Of a stretch of DNA of 64,000 nucleotides, positions 9,601-17,765 are shown piece after piece. How positions within the stretch are numbered: position 1 is the first letter of the stretch; every line of letters starts with the position of its first letter. A model generated the notes under the pieces. That model worked only from the letters and a program-made list of their open reading frames with translations, had not been told where the DNA came from and did not search any database. The translations under genes and the position numbers were made by a program. The DNA comes from JBMNIZ01 sp050951405 (GTDB lineage Bacteria; Bacillota; DULZ01): contig JBMNIZ010000003.1 of NCBI GenBank assembly GCA_050951405.1, positions 10,450-74,449 of the forward strand, in the 5' to 3' direction.

Positions 9601-10390
9601 CAAAAGTCCGGTCCGCCAGATATCTTTGATAAGCCGACTGAATCGCCTGGCTAAAATCTCCTTCTTCAATTGCCACTTGGGCCAAGGGCGTGAAAAAAGT
9701 TTTGTGGCGACAGTGATCAGACCAGTAAGTATCGATAACCTTCATCTCGGTAATGGTGGGATCCCGTTTTTCTTCGTTCCGGAAATAGGACTGGCAGAAG
9801 CGTAAGTCCTCCAGACTCATGGCCAAGGCCAACCGTTCCTGCAGCTTTTGCAGTTCTTCTGCATCTTGCCCGGCAAAATCCCGGATAATTTCCACAGGGG
9901 ATGCTTCTTGTTCCGCCCTTTCCAGTGTTTCCGGTTTACCCTGATCAGCCTCCCGGCTTTCTACCGGATTCAGGCAATAGGACTTGATCTGATCCAGGGC
10001 AGAAGCAGAAAGCACACCCCGTAAAATCAAAACCCGGGCCGTGCGCACCACCGGCGTTTCCCTCCCGGTGATCAGTCTTAGACATTGTAAAGTTGCTTCC
10101 AACTTCTGATCGTGCTGGCCGGGCAGGTATTCCATCGCTAAGACGGTATCCACGGCCGCCAGGGGAAGTACTTCTTCATAAACCCGGTGGGCCAGATTTT
10201 CCGCAAAAAGAACTTGCCGCACCTTGGCATACTCTTCCTCGGTAATGCCGGCAAGATCATAGCGGTGGAGCAAACGCAAAGATTCCAGGCTCCGTATTCC
10301 CACATGATCATGTAATTCCAAATAAAGATTGCGGGCTGCCTGGTCAAAATCCGGCTTTTTTTCCACATAAATTCTTCTTACCCGCTTCAT
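6602..10390 (-). CDS. purL: Phosphoribosylformylglycinamidine synthase, long single-chain form
   Basis: Converts FGAR to FGAM. I place the start at ATG 10390 (MKRVRRIYVEKKPDFD), preceded by AGGAGGG; the upstream in-frame extension to 10498 is AT-rich leader. At 1262 aa it is the large fused PurL (synthetase plus C-terminal glutaminase), so no separate purS or purQ is expected. Visible motifs: DTYWSDHCRHKTF, FKNETHNHPTEIEPFGG, CNDFGAGGVSVAIGELADG and GGKDSMSG. The C-terminal class I glutaminase part reads LILGIGNGFQALVRLG: the position expected for the catalytic cysteine is Gly1101 (codon 7088-7090). His and Glu of the triad may be MGHEER. It is the first gene of the pur operon. Confidence 0.93.
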   Translation of the reverse strand: MKRVRRIYVEKKPDFDQAARNLYLELHDHVGIRSLESLRLLHRYDLAGITEEEYAKVRQVLFAENLAHRVYEEVLPLAAVDTVLAMEYLPGQHDQKLEATLQCLRLITGRETPVVRTARVLILRGVLSASALDQIKSYCLNPVESREADQGKPETLERAEQEASPVEIIRDFAGQDAEELQKLQERLALAMSLEDLRFCQSYFRNEEKRDPTITEMKVIDTYWSDHCRHKTFFTPLAQVAIEEGDFSQAIQSAYQRYLADRTFVYGDEGPDVCLMDLAVLGMKKMRKQGLLPDVEISDEVNACSISANVNVDGRQEEWLVMFKNETHNHPTEIEPFGGAATCLGGAIRDPLSGRAYVYQAMRVTGSADPRAKIEDTLPEKLPQRKITKEAAAGYSSYGNQVGVPAGQVVEYYHEGFLAKRMELGAVIGAVPRKNVRRLAPEPGDLVLLVGAKTGRDGCGGAAGSSREYTGETEQPGGVEVPKGNPTEERKLLRLFRNPAASRLIKKCNDFGAGGVSVAIGELADGLEIDLDAVPTKYAGLDGTELAISESQERMAVVVAREDADRMIRLAREENLEATVVARVTGDRRMKMYWRGRPIVDLKRDFLNTGGIKKASSVVVVSPRKEENYFTRLHGGLLQALPDLRRAWLFNLQRLDIGSQRGMVEQFDSTAGGNTVLLPLGGRYQLTPQEGMVAKIPVQEGETSTVTMMTHGYNPRLASWSPFHGALYAVVEAVSKIVALGGDYTKVRLTLQEYFERLEDDPVKWGKPFSALLGAYLAQESLQIPAIGGKDSMSGSFKDRHVPPTLVAFAVTVTEVDKVVSREFKRAGSRVVLLPLPRDEQELPDFAAMKRIFQQVQELIAQGGVLASSTVKEGGLAAAISQMCFGNNIGMIFQENHELELDRLFAPDYGSLILEIKNGVDLEEAFRGVAYRLLGRTREKSSIEINGIEIPLAEAVEAWESTLDKVFPLTTNSFQEKAREKVYTGRGKHPGPVRLAKPRVLLPVFPGTNGEYETAEMFRQAGGVVRSLVFRDLTIAEIKSSLADLSKSILDSQILVLPGGFSAGDEPEGAGKFIELVFRHPQVAEALMEFLDEKRGLILGIGNGFQALVRLGLLPYGEIRTMGAGSPLLTENRIGRPVSRFVRIKIVSTLSPWFSNVQVGQVYAVPVACREGRFVATAREMEELLTRGQIATQYIDWDNRPSGNYPYNPSGSHEGVESLTSPDGRILGRMGHEERITAGTALNFNLPELRRQGIARAGISYFL

Positions 10391-10517
10391 TTTCCGCCCT
10401 CCTGAAGGTCTTTTTTCATCAATCCATCTTTTTCCTGCTTTACAAAACAATTGTAACATAATAATATAAATAAGAATAGTTAATCCTTTTAATAACATCT
10501 ATTAGGAGAGCTAATCT
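10391..10517. promoter_or_regulatory. Divergent purL / lysR intergenic region
   Basis: This 127-bp AT-rich gap separates the divergent purL and LysR starts, and must hold both promoters. AGGAGGG (for purL) and AGGAGA (for the LysR gene) mark its two ends. Possible -10 elements (TATTAT, TACAAT on the minus strand) are present but no convincing -35 could be paired with them. I saw no purine riboswitch signature. Confidence 0.5.
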
Positions 10518-11417
10518 ATGGCCGTTAATTTTGAACTATACAAGGTCTTTTATTACGTGGCCAAGCATTTAAGCTTTTCAGAAGCCTCCAGACAGCTTTT
10601 CATCTCCCAGTCTGCTGTGAGCCAGTCCATTAAGCAGTTGGAAACCCAGCTCCAGTGTACCCTTTTTTCCCGTCATAGGAAACAGGTACAATTAACCCGG
10701 GAAGGAGAACTGCTTTTCCCCCATATTGAGCAGGCTTTTCATCTGATCAAAACCGGGGAAAAAAAAATTGCGGAAATTCATGCTCTCATCAGGGGGGAAG
10801 TAGTGATCGGAGCCAGTGACACCATCTGCAAACACTATCTGCTTCCTTTTCTCAAGAAATTCCACCAAATTCATCCGCAGATTAAATTACGGATTATCAA
10901 CCGCAGCTCTCCCGCCTGCCTGGATTTGTTGGAGAAAGGGCTGGTAGATTTAAGTATAATTAATATTCCCTGGAAAATCCCTTTTCAGAATATATCCATC
11001 CGGAAATTGAAAACTATACATGATGTCTTTATTGCCGGGGAGGCTTTCTTCCATTTAAAAGGCCGTAGGGTGCCCTTGAAGGAGCTGGGAAACTATCCCA
11101 TCATGATGCTGGAAAAAAACACAGTGACCAGGGATTTTTTTGAGGATTTTCAAAAGAAAAATGGGGCCAACATCATTCCGGAAATCGAACTGGGCAATCT
11201 CAACCTGCTGGTGGAATTAGCCAGAATCGGCCTGGGAATTGCCCTGGTAACAGAAGAATTTATTCAAGGGGAACTGGCTGCTCAGGATATCTTTATCATT
11301 GAATTGGAGGAAAAGATGCCCGGCAGAAAGCTGGGAGTGGCGAGCCGGGATAAAGTGCCTCTTTCCCCGGCAGCTCGGCAGTTTCTTTCCCTGCTTACTG
11401 ATTTTCCCGCCGGTTGA
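10518..11417 (+). CDS. LysR-family transcriptional regulator
   Basis: At 299 aa it has the standard LysR plan: an N-terminal winged helix-turn-helix (residues 1-60, LSFSEASRQLFISQSAVSQS) and a periplasmic-binding-like effector domain from about residue 90 (GEVVIGASDTICKHYLLPFL). AGGAGA lies nine bases before the ATG. It is divergent from purL. Before the insertion sequences arrived it stood directly upstream of the hydE promoter, in the same direction. Its target and ligand cannot be read from sequence. LysR proteins usually regulate divergent neighbours, but control of pur genes by one would be unusual. Confidence 0.9.
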   Translation: MAVNFELYKVFYYVAKHLSFSEASRQLFISQSAVSQSIKQLETQLQCTLFSRHRKQVQLTREGELLFPHIEQAFHLIKTGEKKIAEIHALIRGEVVIGASDTICKHYLLPFLKKFHQIHPQIKLRIINRSSPACLDLLEKGLVDLSIINIPWKIPFQNISIRKLKTIHDVFIAGEAFFHLKGRRVPLKELGNYPIMMLEKNTVTRDFFEDFQKKNGANIIPEIELGNLNLLVELARIGLGIALVTEEFIQGELAAQDIFIIELEEKMPGRKLGVASRDKVPLSPAARQFLSLLTDFPAG

Positions 11418-11451
11418 TTTGAGGATCAATTTTTAAACCATGGCAGCCGGA

Positions 11452-11469
11452 CAGGCAGGAATTTTCCCT
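11452..11469 (+). repeat. Left copy of 18-bp target duplication of the IS1202-like element
   Basis: CAGGCAGGAATTTTCCCT stands immediately left of the TGT end of the IS1202-like element. The same 18 bases (19 if the following T is counted) recur at 14291, after the IS30 copy, and again at 18921. The first two copies flank the original insertion and fit the long target duplications known for IS1202-type elements. The third comes from the later IS1634 duplication. Confidence 0.8.
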
Positions 11470-11531
11470 TGTCAATAACTTATGAAAATGTCACCCCAAA
11501 AGATAGTTAATTATCGTTAGAAAATGTCATC

Positions 11532-11653
11532 TTTAACCTGGCTATTGGGATGATAGCTGGCTGCCTGGCAACGTCAAGGGTCAAGATGAACTCGCTAAAG
11601 CTCGCCCTTGACGTTGCCAGGCAGCCAGCAGAGTAATAGTTAGCCAGGTTAAA
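11532..11653. repeat. Long two-step inverted repeat beyond the transposase stop
   Basis: The inner arms are 25 bases with no mismatch (11556-11580 and 11605-11629, GCTGGCTGCCTGGCAACGTC...), separated by a 24-base loop. They are enclosed by a second 13-base perfect pair, TTTAACCTGGCTA (11532-11544) and TAGCCAGGTTAAA (11641-11653), with 11-base internal loops on both sides. It sits inside the element between its left end and the transposase stop. It may stop transcription entering or leaving the element, or block read-through. There is no U-run. Confidence 0.75.
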
Positions 11654-11663
11654 ACAACGTGTT

Positions 11664-12986
11664 TTAAGCCATTTTTGAGAGAAATATTTCTTCGAGCATC
11701 GCGAGTATTTCTTGATCACTTTCGGTAAAGGCCTGTTTTTTCACAAGTCTATGACCGTACTTGTAGTAATGGCTGTCCGGTGGTGACCATTTCTTTCTCT
11801 CTTTTGCAGGAGCCTTGTCCTGTATCTTCTTTGACTTAACGAACGGCATTGTATCGTATATAGCACCCTTATAGGCCACTTTAATACCGAAATGAGGGCT
11901 AGTAAGTACATCTATGCGGGCACTTTTGGGTAGTGGAGGAAGTTCCTTGGACTGAATAATCTTAAAATGTTTACTGTAAAAGGAAAATACTCCACCATTG
12001 TCAAATGTACGCTGCTTAACGATGCAAAGGATGTGGTCTATGCACAGGTTTGAAGGTACGGGTCTGAAAGCACATTCGGTATTTTCAGGCTCTACCGCAA
12101 ACCGCTTATTAAACTTGTATATGTACTTTGCTAAAAAGGCATTAGCCTCATCCAAAGTGTTGATGTTGTTACGCTTAAACTCGACCGGCAGTCTACTTTG
12201 CAGCGTTTCCCACAGACGTTCCACACGGCCCTTTGCTTGAGGTGAACGTGCGGTAATAATGGTTACACCCATCTCTTCCATAGCACGGCCAAACTGGGTT
12301 GGTTTTGTTCTTTTACCTGCCAACTGTTCTTCAATAGACAGTTTATCCTTTAAAGGTGATTTGAAAATGGTATGGCTGTCGGAATAGATACTAACCGGGA
12401 TGCCGAAATTTTCAAACATAAAGCGCATAACTTCAAAGTACCCCTGGAGGCATTCATTCTTAGCCAGGTATAAGGCTACCACTTTGCCTGTAGCATCATC
12501 AATACCACCATGCAGGCTAAACTTTTCGCTGGTACCAAACCATTCATAGGGCGTAGCATCCATCTGGATTAAAAGCCCTTCCTGGGGTTTACGCTTTCTA
12601 GTGCGATGGGGCTTAAACCTCCTACGTTTTTTCGGGCTTTCAAAGCCCGACTTCTTTAGCAGCTTGTAAAGCGCTGAATAGCTGATATTAATTTGTTCAT
12701 GCTCTGCCAGCATTTCCTGAAAGTGCAAGAAATTAGCGTTTTTGTAGGTATCTGACTTTTTAAGGTTAATAATTGTCTGGGCAGTTTGATCCGGGATGGC
12801 ATGATAAGGTTTTTTGCCTTTGTTTTTATGGACTAGGAAAGACGCCCCCTGTTCTTGCACTCCTTTCTTGAGGCGGAGTATTTGTCTTTCGCAAAGTCCA
12901 AGGCTCTCAGATGCTTCTTTGACTGTGATATGCCCTTCGATGAGTTTGGTAATTACTAAAAACCTATTAAGTTGTTTTTGGGACAT
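11664..12986 (-). CDS. ISNCY/IS1202-type DDE transposase
   Basis: An apparently intact transposase of about 440 aa. I prefer ATG 12986 (MSQKQLNRFLVITKLIEGH) because GAGGTG lies nine bases before it; an in-frame ATG at 13010 has no ribosome site. The N-terminal helix-turn-helix is ITVKEASESLGLCERQI. The catalytic triad is visible as LIQMDATPYEW, YSDSHTIFKS and AKGRVERLWETLQ. With no frameshift or stop inside, the element may still be active, although IS30 has entered its right terminal repeat. Confidence 0.88.
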   Translation of the reverse strand: MSQKQLNRFLVITKLIEGHITVKEASESLGLCERQILRLKKGVQEQGASFLVHKNKGKKPYHAIPDQTAQTIINLKKSDTYKNANFLHFQEMLAEHEQINISYSALYKLLKKSGFESPKKRRRFKPHRTRKRKPQEGLLIQMDATPYEWFGTSEKFSLHGGIDDATGKVVALYLAKNECLQGYFEVMRFMFENFGIPVSIYSDSHTIFKSPLKDKLSIEEQLAGKRTKPTQFGRAMEEMGVTIITARSPQAKGRVERLWETLQSRLPVEFKRNNINTLDEANAFLAKYIYKFNKRFAVEPENTECAFRPVPSNLCIDHILCIVKQRTFDNGGVFSFYSKHFKIIQSKELPPLPKSARIDVLTSPHFGIKVAYKGAIYDTMPFVKSKKIQDKAPAKERKKWSPPDSHYYKYGHRLVKKQAFTESDQEILAMLEEIFLSKMA

Positions 12987-13065
12987 AAGATAATACACCT
13001 CGTTATCCATAGTGACATTTTATCAAGATAATTAACAAGATGACATTATCATAAGATAACAACAC

Positions 13066-14283
13066 CCAGGGTAAGTTGTAAAATTAATTGCCGCATTTAA
13101 TAAAAAATAGAGACTCATGGCTAAACCTCTGATATGTTTAAGGTAACTAAGCTTAAAAACATAAAGGAGGCAAAGCACATGAGTCAACTCAATTGTACCA
13201 CGACTTCCCGCCGTTTTAAACACATCACTGTAAAAGAACGCTATCAGATTGAAATTCTTCTAAAGGAGAAGAAGTCACCCAGCGAGATAGCAAAGCTGTT
13301 AGGCAAGCATAAGCGAACCATCGAACGTGAGATTGCCCGTGGAACTGTCAGGATGCTGAGAAGCGACCTGGTTTATGTTGATAGATACTGTGCAGATACA
13401 GCAGAGCGAATATACCGGGAGAGAGCTGCTAATAAGGGAGCATGCTTAAAGATCGGTCATGACCATGGACTAGCCGATTACATTGAAAAAAAGATTATCA
13501 AAGAGGGATATACCCCTGACGCAGTCATTGGCGAAATCCGGGCAAAAGGCTTAAAATTTAAGACTAGTATATGCACAAAAACGCTCTATAACTATATCGA
13601 CAAAGAAGTATTTGCAAATATAACAAATAAAAACCTTCCAGTAAAACGAGTACCTAAAAAAAATCGCCATAAGAGGGTACGAGTTGCCCACAACAATCTA
13701 AAAGGCAGAAGCATTGAAGAAAGACCTGCGGCAGCTAATACTCGTGAAGAAGCCGGCCATTGGGAGATGGATTGTGTTGTAAGCGGCAAAGGGAAAGGCA
13801 AAGCCGCACTCTTAGTTCTAACAGAACGCAAGTTTAGAAAAGAGATTATCCGAAAGATGCCGGAAAAGACACAGAAATCAGTGAAGAAAACGCTGGATAG
13901 GCTTGAAAGAGAGTACGGAGCACGCTTTTCAGAAGTGTTCAAAACCATTACGGTAGATAACGGAAGCGAGTTTCTTAATAGTGTAGAATTAGAGAGTTCA
14001 ATCAGAAAGCCGGGCACTCATCGGACTAAAATCTATTATGCTCACCCATTCAGCGCATGGGAACGTGGGTCCAATGAAAATGCTAATAAGCTAATACGTC
14101 GGTTTATTCCAAAGGGCACAGATATCAGCAAGCTTAAACAGAAAGATATTAGGCGAATTGAGAACTGGATGAATAATTACCCAAGAAAAATTCATGGATA
14201 TAAATCTGCCAATGAGATGGCAAAGATGGCAGTATAATCAGAGGATGCCAAAATATGGGTGGCAATTAAACTTGCAATTCCCC
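13066..14283 (+). mobile_element. IS30-family insertion sequence
   Basis: An about 1.2-kb element inserted in the extreme right end of the IS1202-like element. Imperfect inverted ends are TTGTAAAATTAATTGCCGC (left) and TTGCAAGTTTAATTGCCAC (right, other strand), 15 of 19 matching. AACAACAC occurs on both sides (13058-13065 and 14284-14291) and would be an 8-bp target duplication, longer than the 2-3 bp usual for IS30. The exact left boundary (13066 or 13069) is therefore uncertain. Confidence 0.8.
13179..14237 (+). CDS. IS30-family transposase
   Basis: A 352-aa product from ATG 13179, which has AAAGGAGG eight bases upstream; the longer in-frame opening at 13134 lacks a site. The N-terminal helix-turn-helix is SPSEIAKLLGKHKRTIEREI, typical of IS30. 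The DDE core reads HWEMDCVVS, ITVDNGSEF and ERGSNENANKLIRRF. The frame is intact. Confidence 0.93.
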   Translation: MSQLNCTTTSRRFKHITVKERYQIEILLKEKKSPSEIAKLLGKHKRTIEREIARGTVRMLRSDLVYVDRYCADTAERIYRERAANKGACLKIGHDHGLADYIEKKIIKEGYTPDAVIGEIRAKGLKFKTSICTKTLYNYIDKEVFANITNKNLPVKRVPKKNRHKRVRVAHNNLKGRSIEERPAAANTREEAGHWEMDCVVSGKGKGKAALLVLTERKFRKEIIRKMPEKTQKSVKKTLDRLEREYGARFSEVFKTITVDNGSEFLNSVELESSIRKPGTHRTKIYYAHPFSAWERGSNENANKLIRRFIPKGTDISKLKQKDIRRIENWMNNYPRKIHGYKSANEMAKMAV

Positions 14284-14337
14284 AACAACACAGGCAGGAA
14301 TTTTCCCTTTGCTATTTTCATTGGAAAGAAATATAAT
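14224..14337 (+). repeat. Left copy of a 114-bp perfect direct repeat (IS1634 target duplication)
   Basis: These 114 bases are identical to 18854-18967. They comprise the last codons and right end of IS30, the AACAACAC and CAGGCAGG duplications, and host DNA ending in TATAAT. The two copies exactly bracket the IS1634 element. IS1634-family elements are known for long, variable target duplications (tens to hundreds of bp), so this is best read as the duplication made on insertion. It carries a second copy of the hyd promoter (-35 14309-14314, -10 14332-14337) firing into the element, antisense to its transposase. Confidence 0.9.
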
Positions 14338-14437
14338 CCCGACTTTTACAGCAAACCACCAAAAAAAGAGCAGCAAACTCTTGCCACACAAGAGCTAGCG
14401 GCTTTTCGAATTTATCACAAAGATGTAGGGGAAAAGC

Positions 14438-15275
14438 TCATTTTTTGACCTGACCCAAAATTTTTTTAATGTCCCCAAGACGAAGCCTCTTGTTGGTAAA
14501 ATCAATCCCCAAGGCCTTCCCAATAGCATCGGAAACTTCAGTTCTGTAATCGAACAAATAAACATTTTCATGCTCCTTTGAGCAAGAAATCCTATGAAGA
14601 CACTCAATAATCTGTTCCGCAGAATAAACATTGCCCGTTTTTCTTTGCATAATCCTCATAATCGTAAGCGCGATGAAGCAAATCAAAAAATGAGCATTAA
14701 TATGATCCTGAAGAGATACATACACCGGGCGGGTCTCCAAAACCCCCTTAGTAATCCGGAAAGTCTCCTCAATCTTCCACAAACCCCGGTAAGTATCAAT
14801 TATTTCAACATCAGACATATCCAATTCACTGGTGACAATCGCATAGTAGCCATCATACTTGGCCTCTTCCCTAACCCTCTCCCAGTCCACAACCGGACGC
14901 TCCTTAACCGCAAGAACCTCTCCTGTCTTCTCATCAAACTTAAGATTCTTCACATACCTGGCCGCCCCATAAGAAGTAGCCTTATTGTAGCTCTGAGGAT
15001 TAGCCGCCAAATCAAAAGCCTTTTTTAAAAGCTCTTCCCGTTCAGCCTGAGCCTTTAAAGCATATTTTCTTCCCCAGAAAGCCACCTGCTTTTCATACAC
15101 CGTTTTCCTTGTCTTTTTTCCACTAGGCAACGTTACATTGATTTCCCTGGCAATGACCCTGCTTTTCATCTTGAAATCAGCATTTTCATCGGCAGGCTTG
15201 CCATTTTGATCTACGTAACCCTCATCAGAAAGGAGATACTCCTTAAACTCTTGAGTGCCGCCCCTGGACTCCGAA
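14438..15275 (-). pseudogene. IS1634 transposase, C-terminal part (after IS21 insertion)
   Basis: The C-terminal half of an IS1634-type DDE transposase. Read upstream from the first ATG (15169) the frame continues to the IS21 junction as GGTQEFKEYLLSDEGYVD, which joins the N-terminal part ending in FSFSVR. The catalytic glutamate region is YRGLWKIEETFRITKG, followed by HINAHFLICFIALTIMR. It stops at 14438. It cannot be expressed as a whole because IS21 separates it from its start. Confidence 0.9.
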
Positions 15276-15414
15276 TGTCAACGAATATTTGATCCACCTG
15301 ACCACGAATTTTTGATCCACCGTGATAACCAAAAAGTGATCCACTTGGTTACCGGTTAATCAATTTCATATTAGCTTCTTTTAAGCAATAAAAGTGATGA
15401 ATTAATAAATTAAC

Positions 15415-16140
15415 TTAACCATGTTCCATCCGGTAGGACGGATTATTCATGTTTAGAATATGGGATCGAAAGGTGAGCCGATCCACTAATGCTGCAACCA
15501 AGGTAGGATTTTCGAATAGCTCTGTCCACCGAGAAAACTCCAGATTAGTACTGATGATCACACTGCTTTTTTCCGCCCGGTCGGAGATGACCTTGAAAAG
15601 CAGTTCAGACTGATGGCGGTTAAAGCTCAGATAGGACAGTTCATCAATAATCAGTAGATCTGCTTTTTGAAGCTGGCGTTCCAGTTTTAGGAGTTCTCTT
15701 GTTTCTTTTGCCTCCACAAGGGTGGTTGCCAGAGTTGCGGCAGTGGTAAACTTAACCCTAAATCCTGCTTGGCAGGCACGTAATCCCAAGGCAATGCTCA
15801 AGTGGGTCTTCCCACTGCCGGGGTTGCCAATCATTAATACATTTTGCCGGTTACGGATAAAATCGCAGCTTGCTAATTGATGTATGTAGGCCTCTTCAAC
15901 GTGCTTAAGCCTTTTAAAGTCGAATTCTTCCAGGCTTTTTTCATTGGGAAATCCAGCCTGTTTAATACGTCTTTTTTGTTGATTAAGGTTACGGGAAGCC
16001 AGTTCCTGCTTCATCACTGAAAGAAGGAAATCCTCATAGCTTAGCTGCTTCTGCTGGCGTAATACTTCTTGATACTGTGTAAAGCTAGGGATTTTAAGCT
16101 GTTTGGCATAAAGTGCAATTAGTTCATTTTTAGGGTTCAT
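15415..16140 (-). CDS. istB: IS21 helper ATPase IstB
   Basis: A 241-aa AAA+ ATPase that assists the IS21 transposase in target handling. Walker A is GNPGSGKTHLS and Walker B is LLIIDELSYL. The start overlaps the istA stop by 4 bp, the normal arrangement of IS21 operons. The frame is intact. Confidence 0.95.
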   Translation of the reverse strand: MNPKNELIALYAKQLKIPSFTQYQEVLRQQKQLSYEDFLLSVMKQELASRNLNQQKRRIKQAGFPNEKSLEEFDFKRLKHVEEAYIHQLASCDFIRNRQNVLMIGNPGSGKTHLSIALGLRACQAGFRVKFTTAATLATTLVEAKETRELLKLERQLQKADLLIIDELSYLSFNRHQSELLFKVISDRAEKSSVIISTNLEFSRWTELFENPTLVAALVDRLTFRSHILNMNNPSYRMEHG

Positions 16141-17603
16141 GGTGCCACCGCCAGATACTTACGATCATAGCCGGACAGGTCAATGGTACTAACAGGGATA
16201 TCTTTAGCGGTATCCAGTTTCACAGGAATATGTGGTTCCAACTCATTTTGTACCAAGCCAATAGTGGGAGTGATGCCGGCCGGTAATGCATCTTTAATAG
16301 CAAGAATTCTTTCGAGGCCATATTCCACGCTGAATTTTAGTAATTTGACTGTGTCTTTGGCACCACCGGGAAACATTTTGCCCCACTCTAAAAGTTCATT
16401 GGTTGCTGTTTGACGAACCGGTTTGGCATGAAACACAGAACGAGGTTTTTGTTCCAGTAGTGGTATGTAGTGAGCTAATTCAAATACTGTTTCCCCACGG
16501 CTGTAAAAACGTTGATGTTTGGCTATCTCGTCTCCCTGATGGTAACAGGCCAGGTGATTACCGTAGGCCTTGATGCTAACCGTTTTGCCAACTAATGAAA
16601 CAGGAACAGAGTACTGATTTCCTTCAAAGCGAATTAGCCCGTTATCGGCTACCCGAACAGTTGTGCTTTTGCCGGTATCAAATACGAATTTAGGTAGTGG
16701 AGTTAAGCTGTATTTCTCTGTCGCAAATTGCTCTCCTACGGTCTGGCCCCGGCCTTGGATTTGATGTTTTCGGTATTGTAGGCAGGCGGAGATTAGAGTT
16801 TCATTCAGTTCATCTATACTGTTTACCCGGGGAACCGGCACAAGCACATTGCGTCTAACCCAGCCGACCAGATTTTCCACTAAGCCTTTTTCGTTCCCGC
16901 TATTGATATTGGTAAAGTGCATTTCAAAGGCGTAATGGGCACTTAGGGCCTGGTAGGCAGCCTGAGGCTTGGCATATAGGCCAAAACCTTCTTTGACGGC
17001 TACCCGAGCATTATCAAAGATAATTTTCTTGGGAATACCATTGCCGTGGGTAAAAGCAGCTACGTGCCCTTCAAGAAAAGATTCTTGATTCTGTCGAAAG
17101 AAAGCTTTAACGAATATGTCGGCGCTATAGCATAACCGATAGCAGAAGAGTTGGATCTTGGTTTTTTCGCCGTTGAGATAGATAGTGGCCTCGCCCCAAT
17201 CAACTTGGGCTGCTTCGCCTGGGTCAAATTCCAGGGGCATAAAGGCTTCTTTAACGGGCTGTTTCATCTCCCGGACTACCCGTCTAATGGTGGATTCAGC
17301 TCCGGTAAAGCCTTTTTCATCTACTAAGCGTTTATAGATCCGTCTGGCAGTATGGCTTTGTTTTGGAATATTTTCGGCCTTATCTTCGGCAAAGCATTGG
17401 AGGATGAATTCACGAACTTCCTTTGTAACAATCGGTGATTCCCGATGGTAGGGCTGTCGTTCCCAGGGTACATGTTCACCCCCGCAATATTTTTTTACTG
17501 TGTTGCGGGAAATGCCAAGTTCTTTAGCAATTGCTCTTTGAGACATTTGTTGTTGAACATACATGTATCTAATTTTGCCATAAAGATCCACGTCAATGAT
17601 CAC
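16137..17603 (-). CDS. istA: IS21 transposase IstA
   Basis: A 488-aa DDE transposase. The N-terminal helix-turn-helix is SQRAIAKELGISRNTVKKYC. The core shows AAQVDWGEATIYL, KIIFDNARVAV and GNEKGLVENLVGWVRR, matching D, D and E. It is intact and overlaps istB by 4 bp, so the IS21 copy may be functional and was probably the last element to arrive. Confidence 0.95.
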   Translation of the reverse strand: MIIDVDLYGKIRYMYVQQQMSQRAIAKELGISRNTVKKYCGGEHVPWERQPYHRESPIVTKEVREFILQCFAEDKAENIPKQSHTARRIYKRLVDEKGFTGAESTIRRVVREMKQPVKEAFMPLEFDPGEAAQVDWGEATIYLNGEKTKIQLFCYRLCYSADIFVKAFFRQNQESFLEGHVAAFTHGNGIPKKIIFDNARVAVKEGFGLYAKPQAAYQALSAHYAFEMHFTNINSGNEKGLVENLVGWVRRNVLVPVPRVNSIDELNETLISACLQYRKHQIQGRGQTVGEQFATEKYSLTPLPKFVFDTGKSTTVRVADNGLIRFEGNQYSVPVSLVGKTVSIKAYGNHLACYHQGDEIAKHQRFYSRGETVFELAHYIPLLEQKPRSVFHAKPVRQTATNELLEWGKMFPGGAKDTVKLLKFSVEYGLERILAIKDALPAGITPTIGLVQNELEPHIPVKLDTAKDIPVSTIDLSGYDRKYLAVAP

Positions 17604-17765
17604 GCCTTTCTTCCTCCTGCCAATTGATGTCTTATCATCGATTGTACAGGAATTTACTCAAAGTGGATCAAATATTCGTTATCACAGATGCCGGATCGAT
17701 TGCGCAGGTGGATCACTTTTTCGTAATCATTGACTGGCTTTTTGGATCACTTTTATGTTAGCACA

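Larger units (their letters stand above)
11470..13064 (-). mobile_element. IS1202-like (ISNCY group) insertion sequence
   Basis: An about 1.6-kb element with TGT...ACA ends. The left end reads TGTCAATAACTTATGAAAAT and the right end, on the other strand, TGTTGTTATCTTATGATAAT; the match continues through ATGTCA. Each end carries a second internal AAAATGTCA copy. One transposase gene on the minus strand fills the body and a long hairpin lies after its stop. An 18-bp target duplication is visible once the IS30 copy that later entered the right end is removed. Confidence 0.8.
15276..17765 (-). mobile_element. IS21-family insertion sequence
   Basis: A complete IS21 copy of about 2.5 kb with istA and istB on the minus strand. 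The ends begin TGT and carry repeated terminal motifs containing GATCCAC: on the left TGTCAACGAATATTTGATCC, then ACGAATTTTTGATCCAC and AAAAAGTGATCCAC; on the right, other strand, AACATAAAAGTGATCC, ACGAAAAAGTGATCCACCTG and AACGAATATTTGATCCAC. It entered the IS1634 transposase after codons SVR. A clean short target duplication is not evident at the junctions, so the exact ends may be off by a few bases. Confidence 0.85.

Noticed and set aside
10391..10517. Purine riboswitch or PurR box in front of purL
   Set aside because: None of the conserved riboswitch core sequences, nor a pair of PurR-box-like inverted CGAA sites, could be found in the gap.
14284..14291. AACAACAC as proof of the exact IS30 boundary
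   Set aside because: IS30 elements usually duplicate 2-3 bp. The 8-bp match fits the geometry but cannot fix the end to the base, so I kept the boundary as approximate.
15276..15350. CRISPR-like short repeats with GATCCAC
   Set aside because: They are the multiple terminal repeats of IS21, mirrored at its other end, with no regular spacers.
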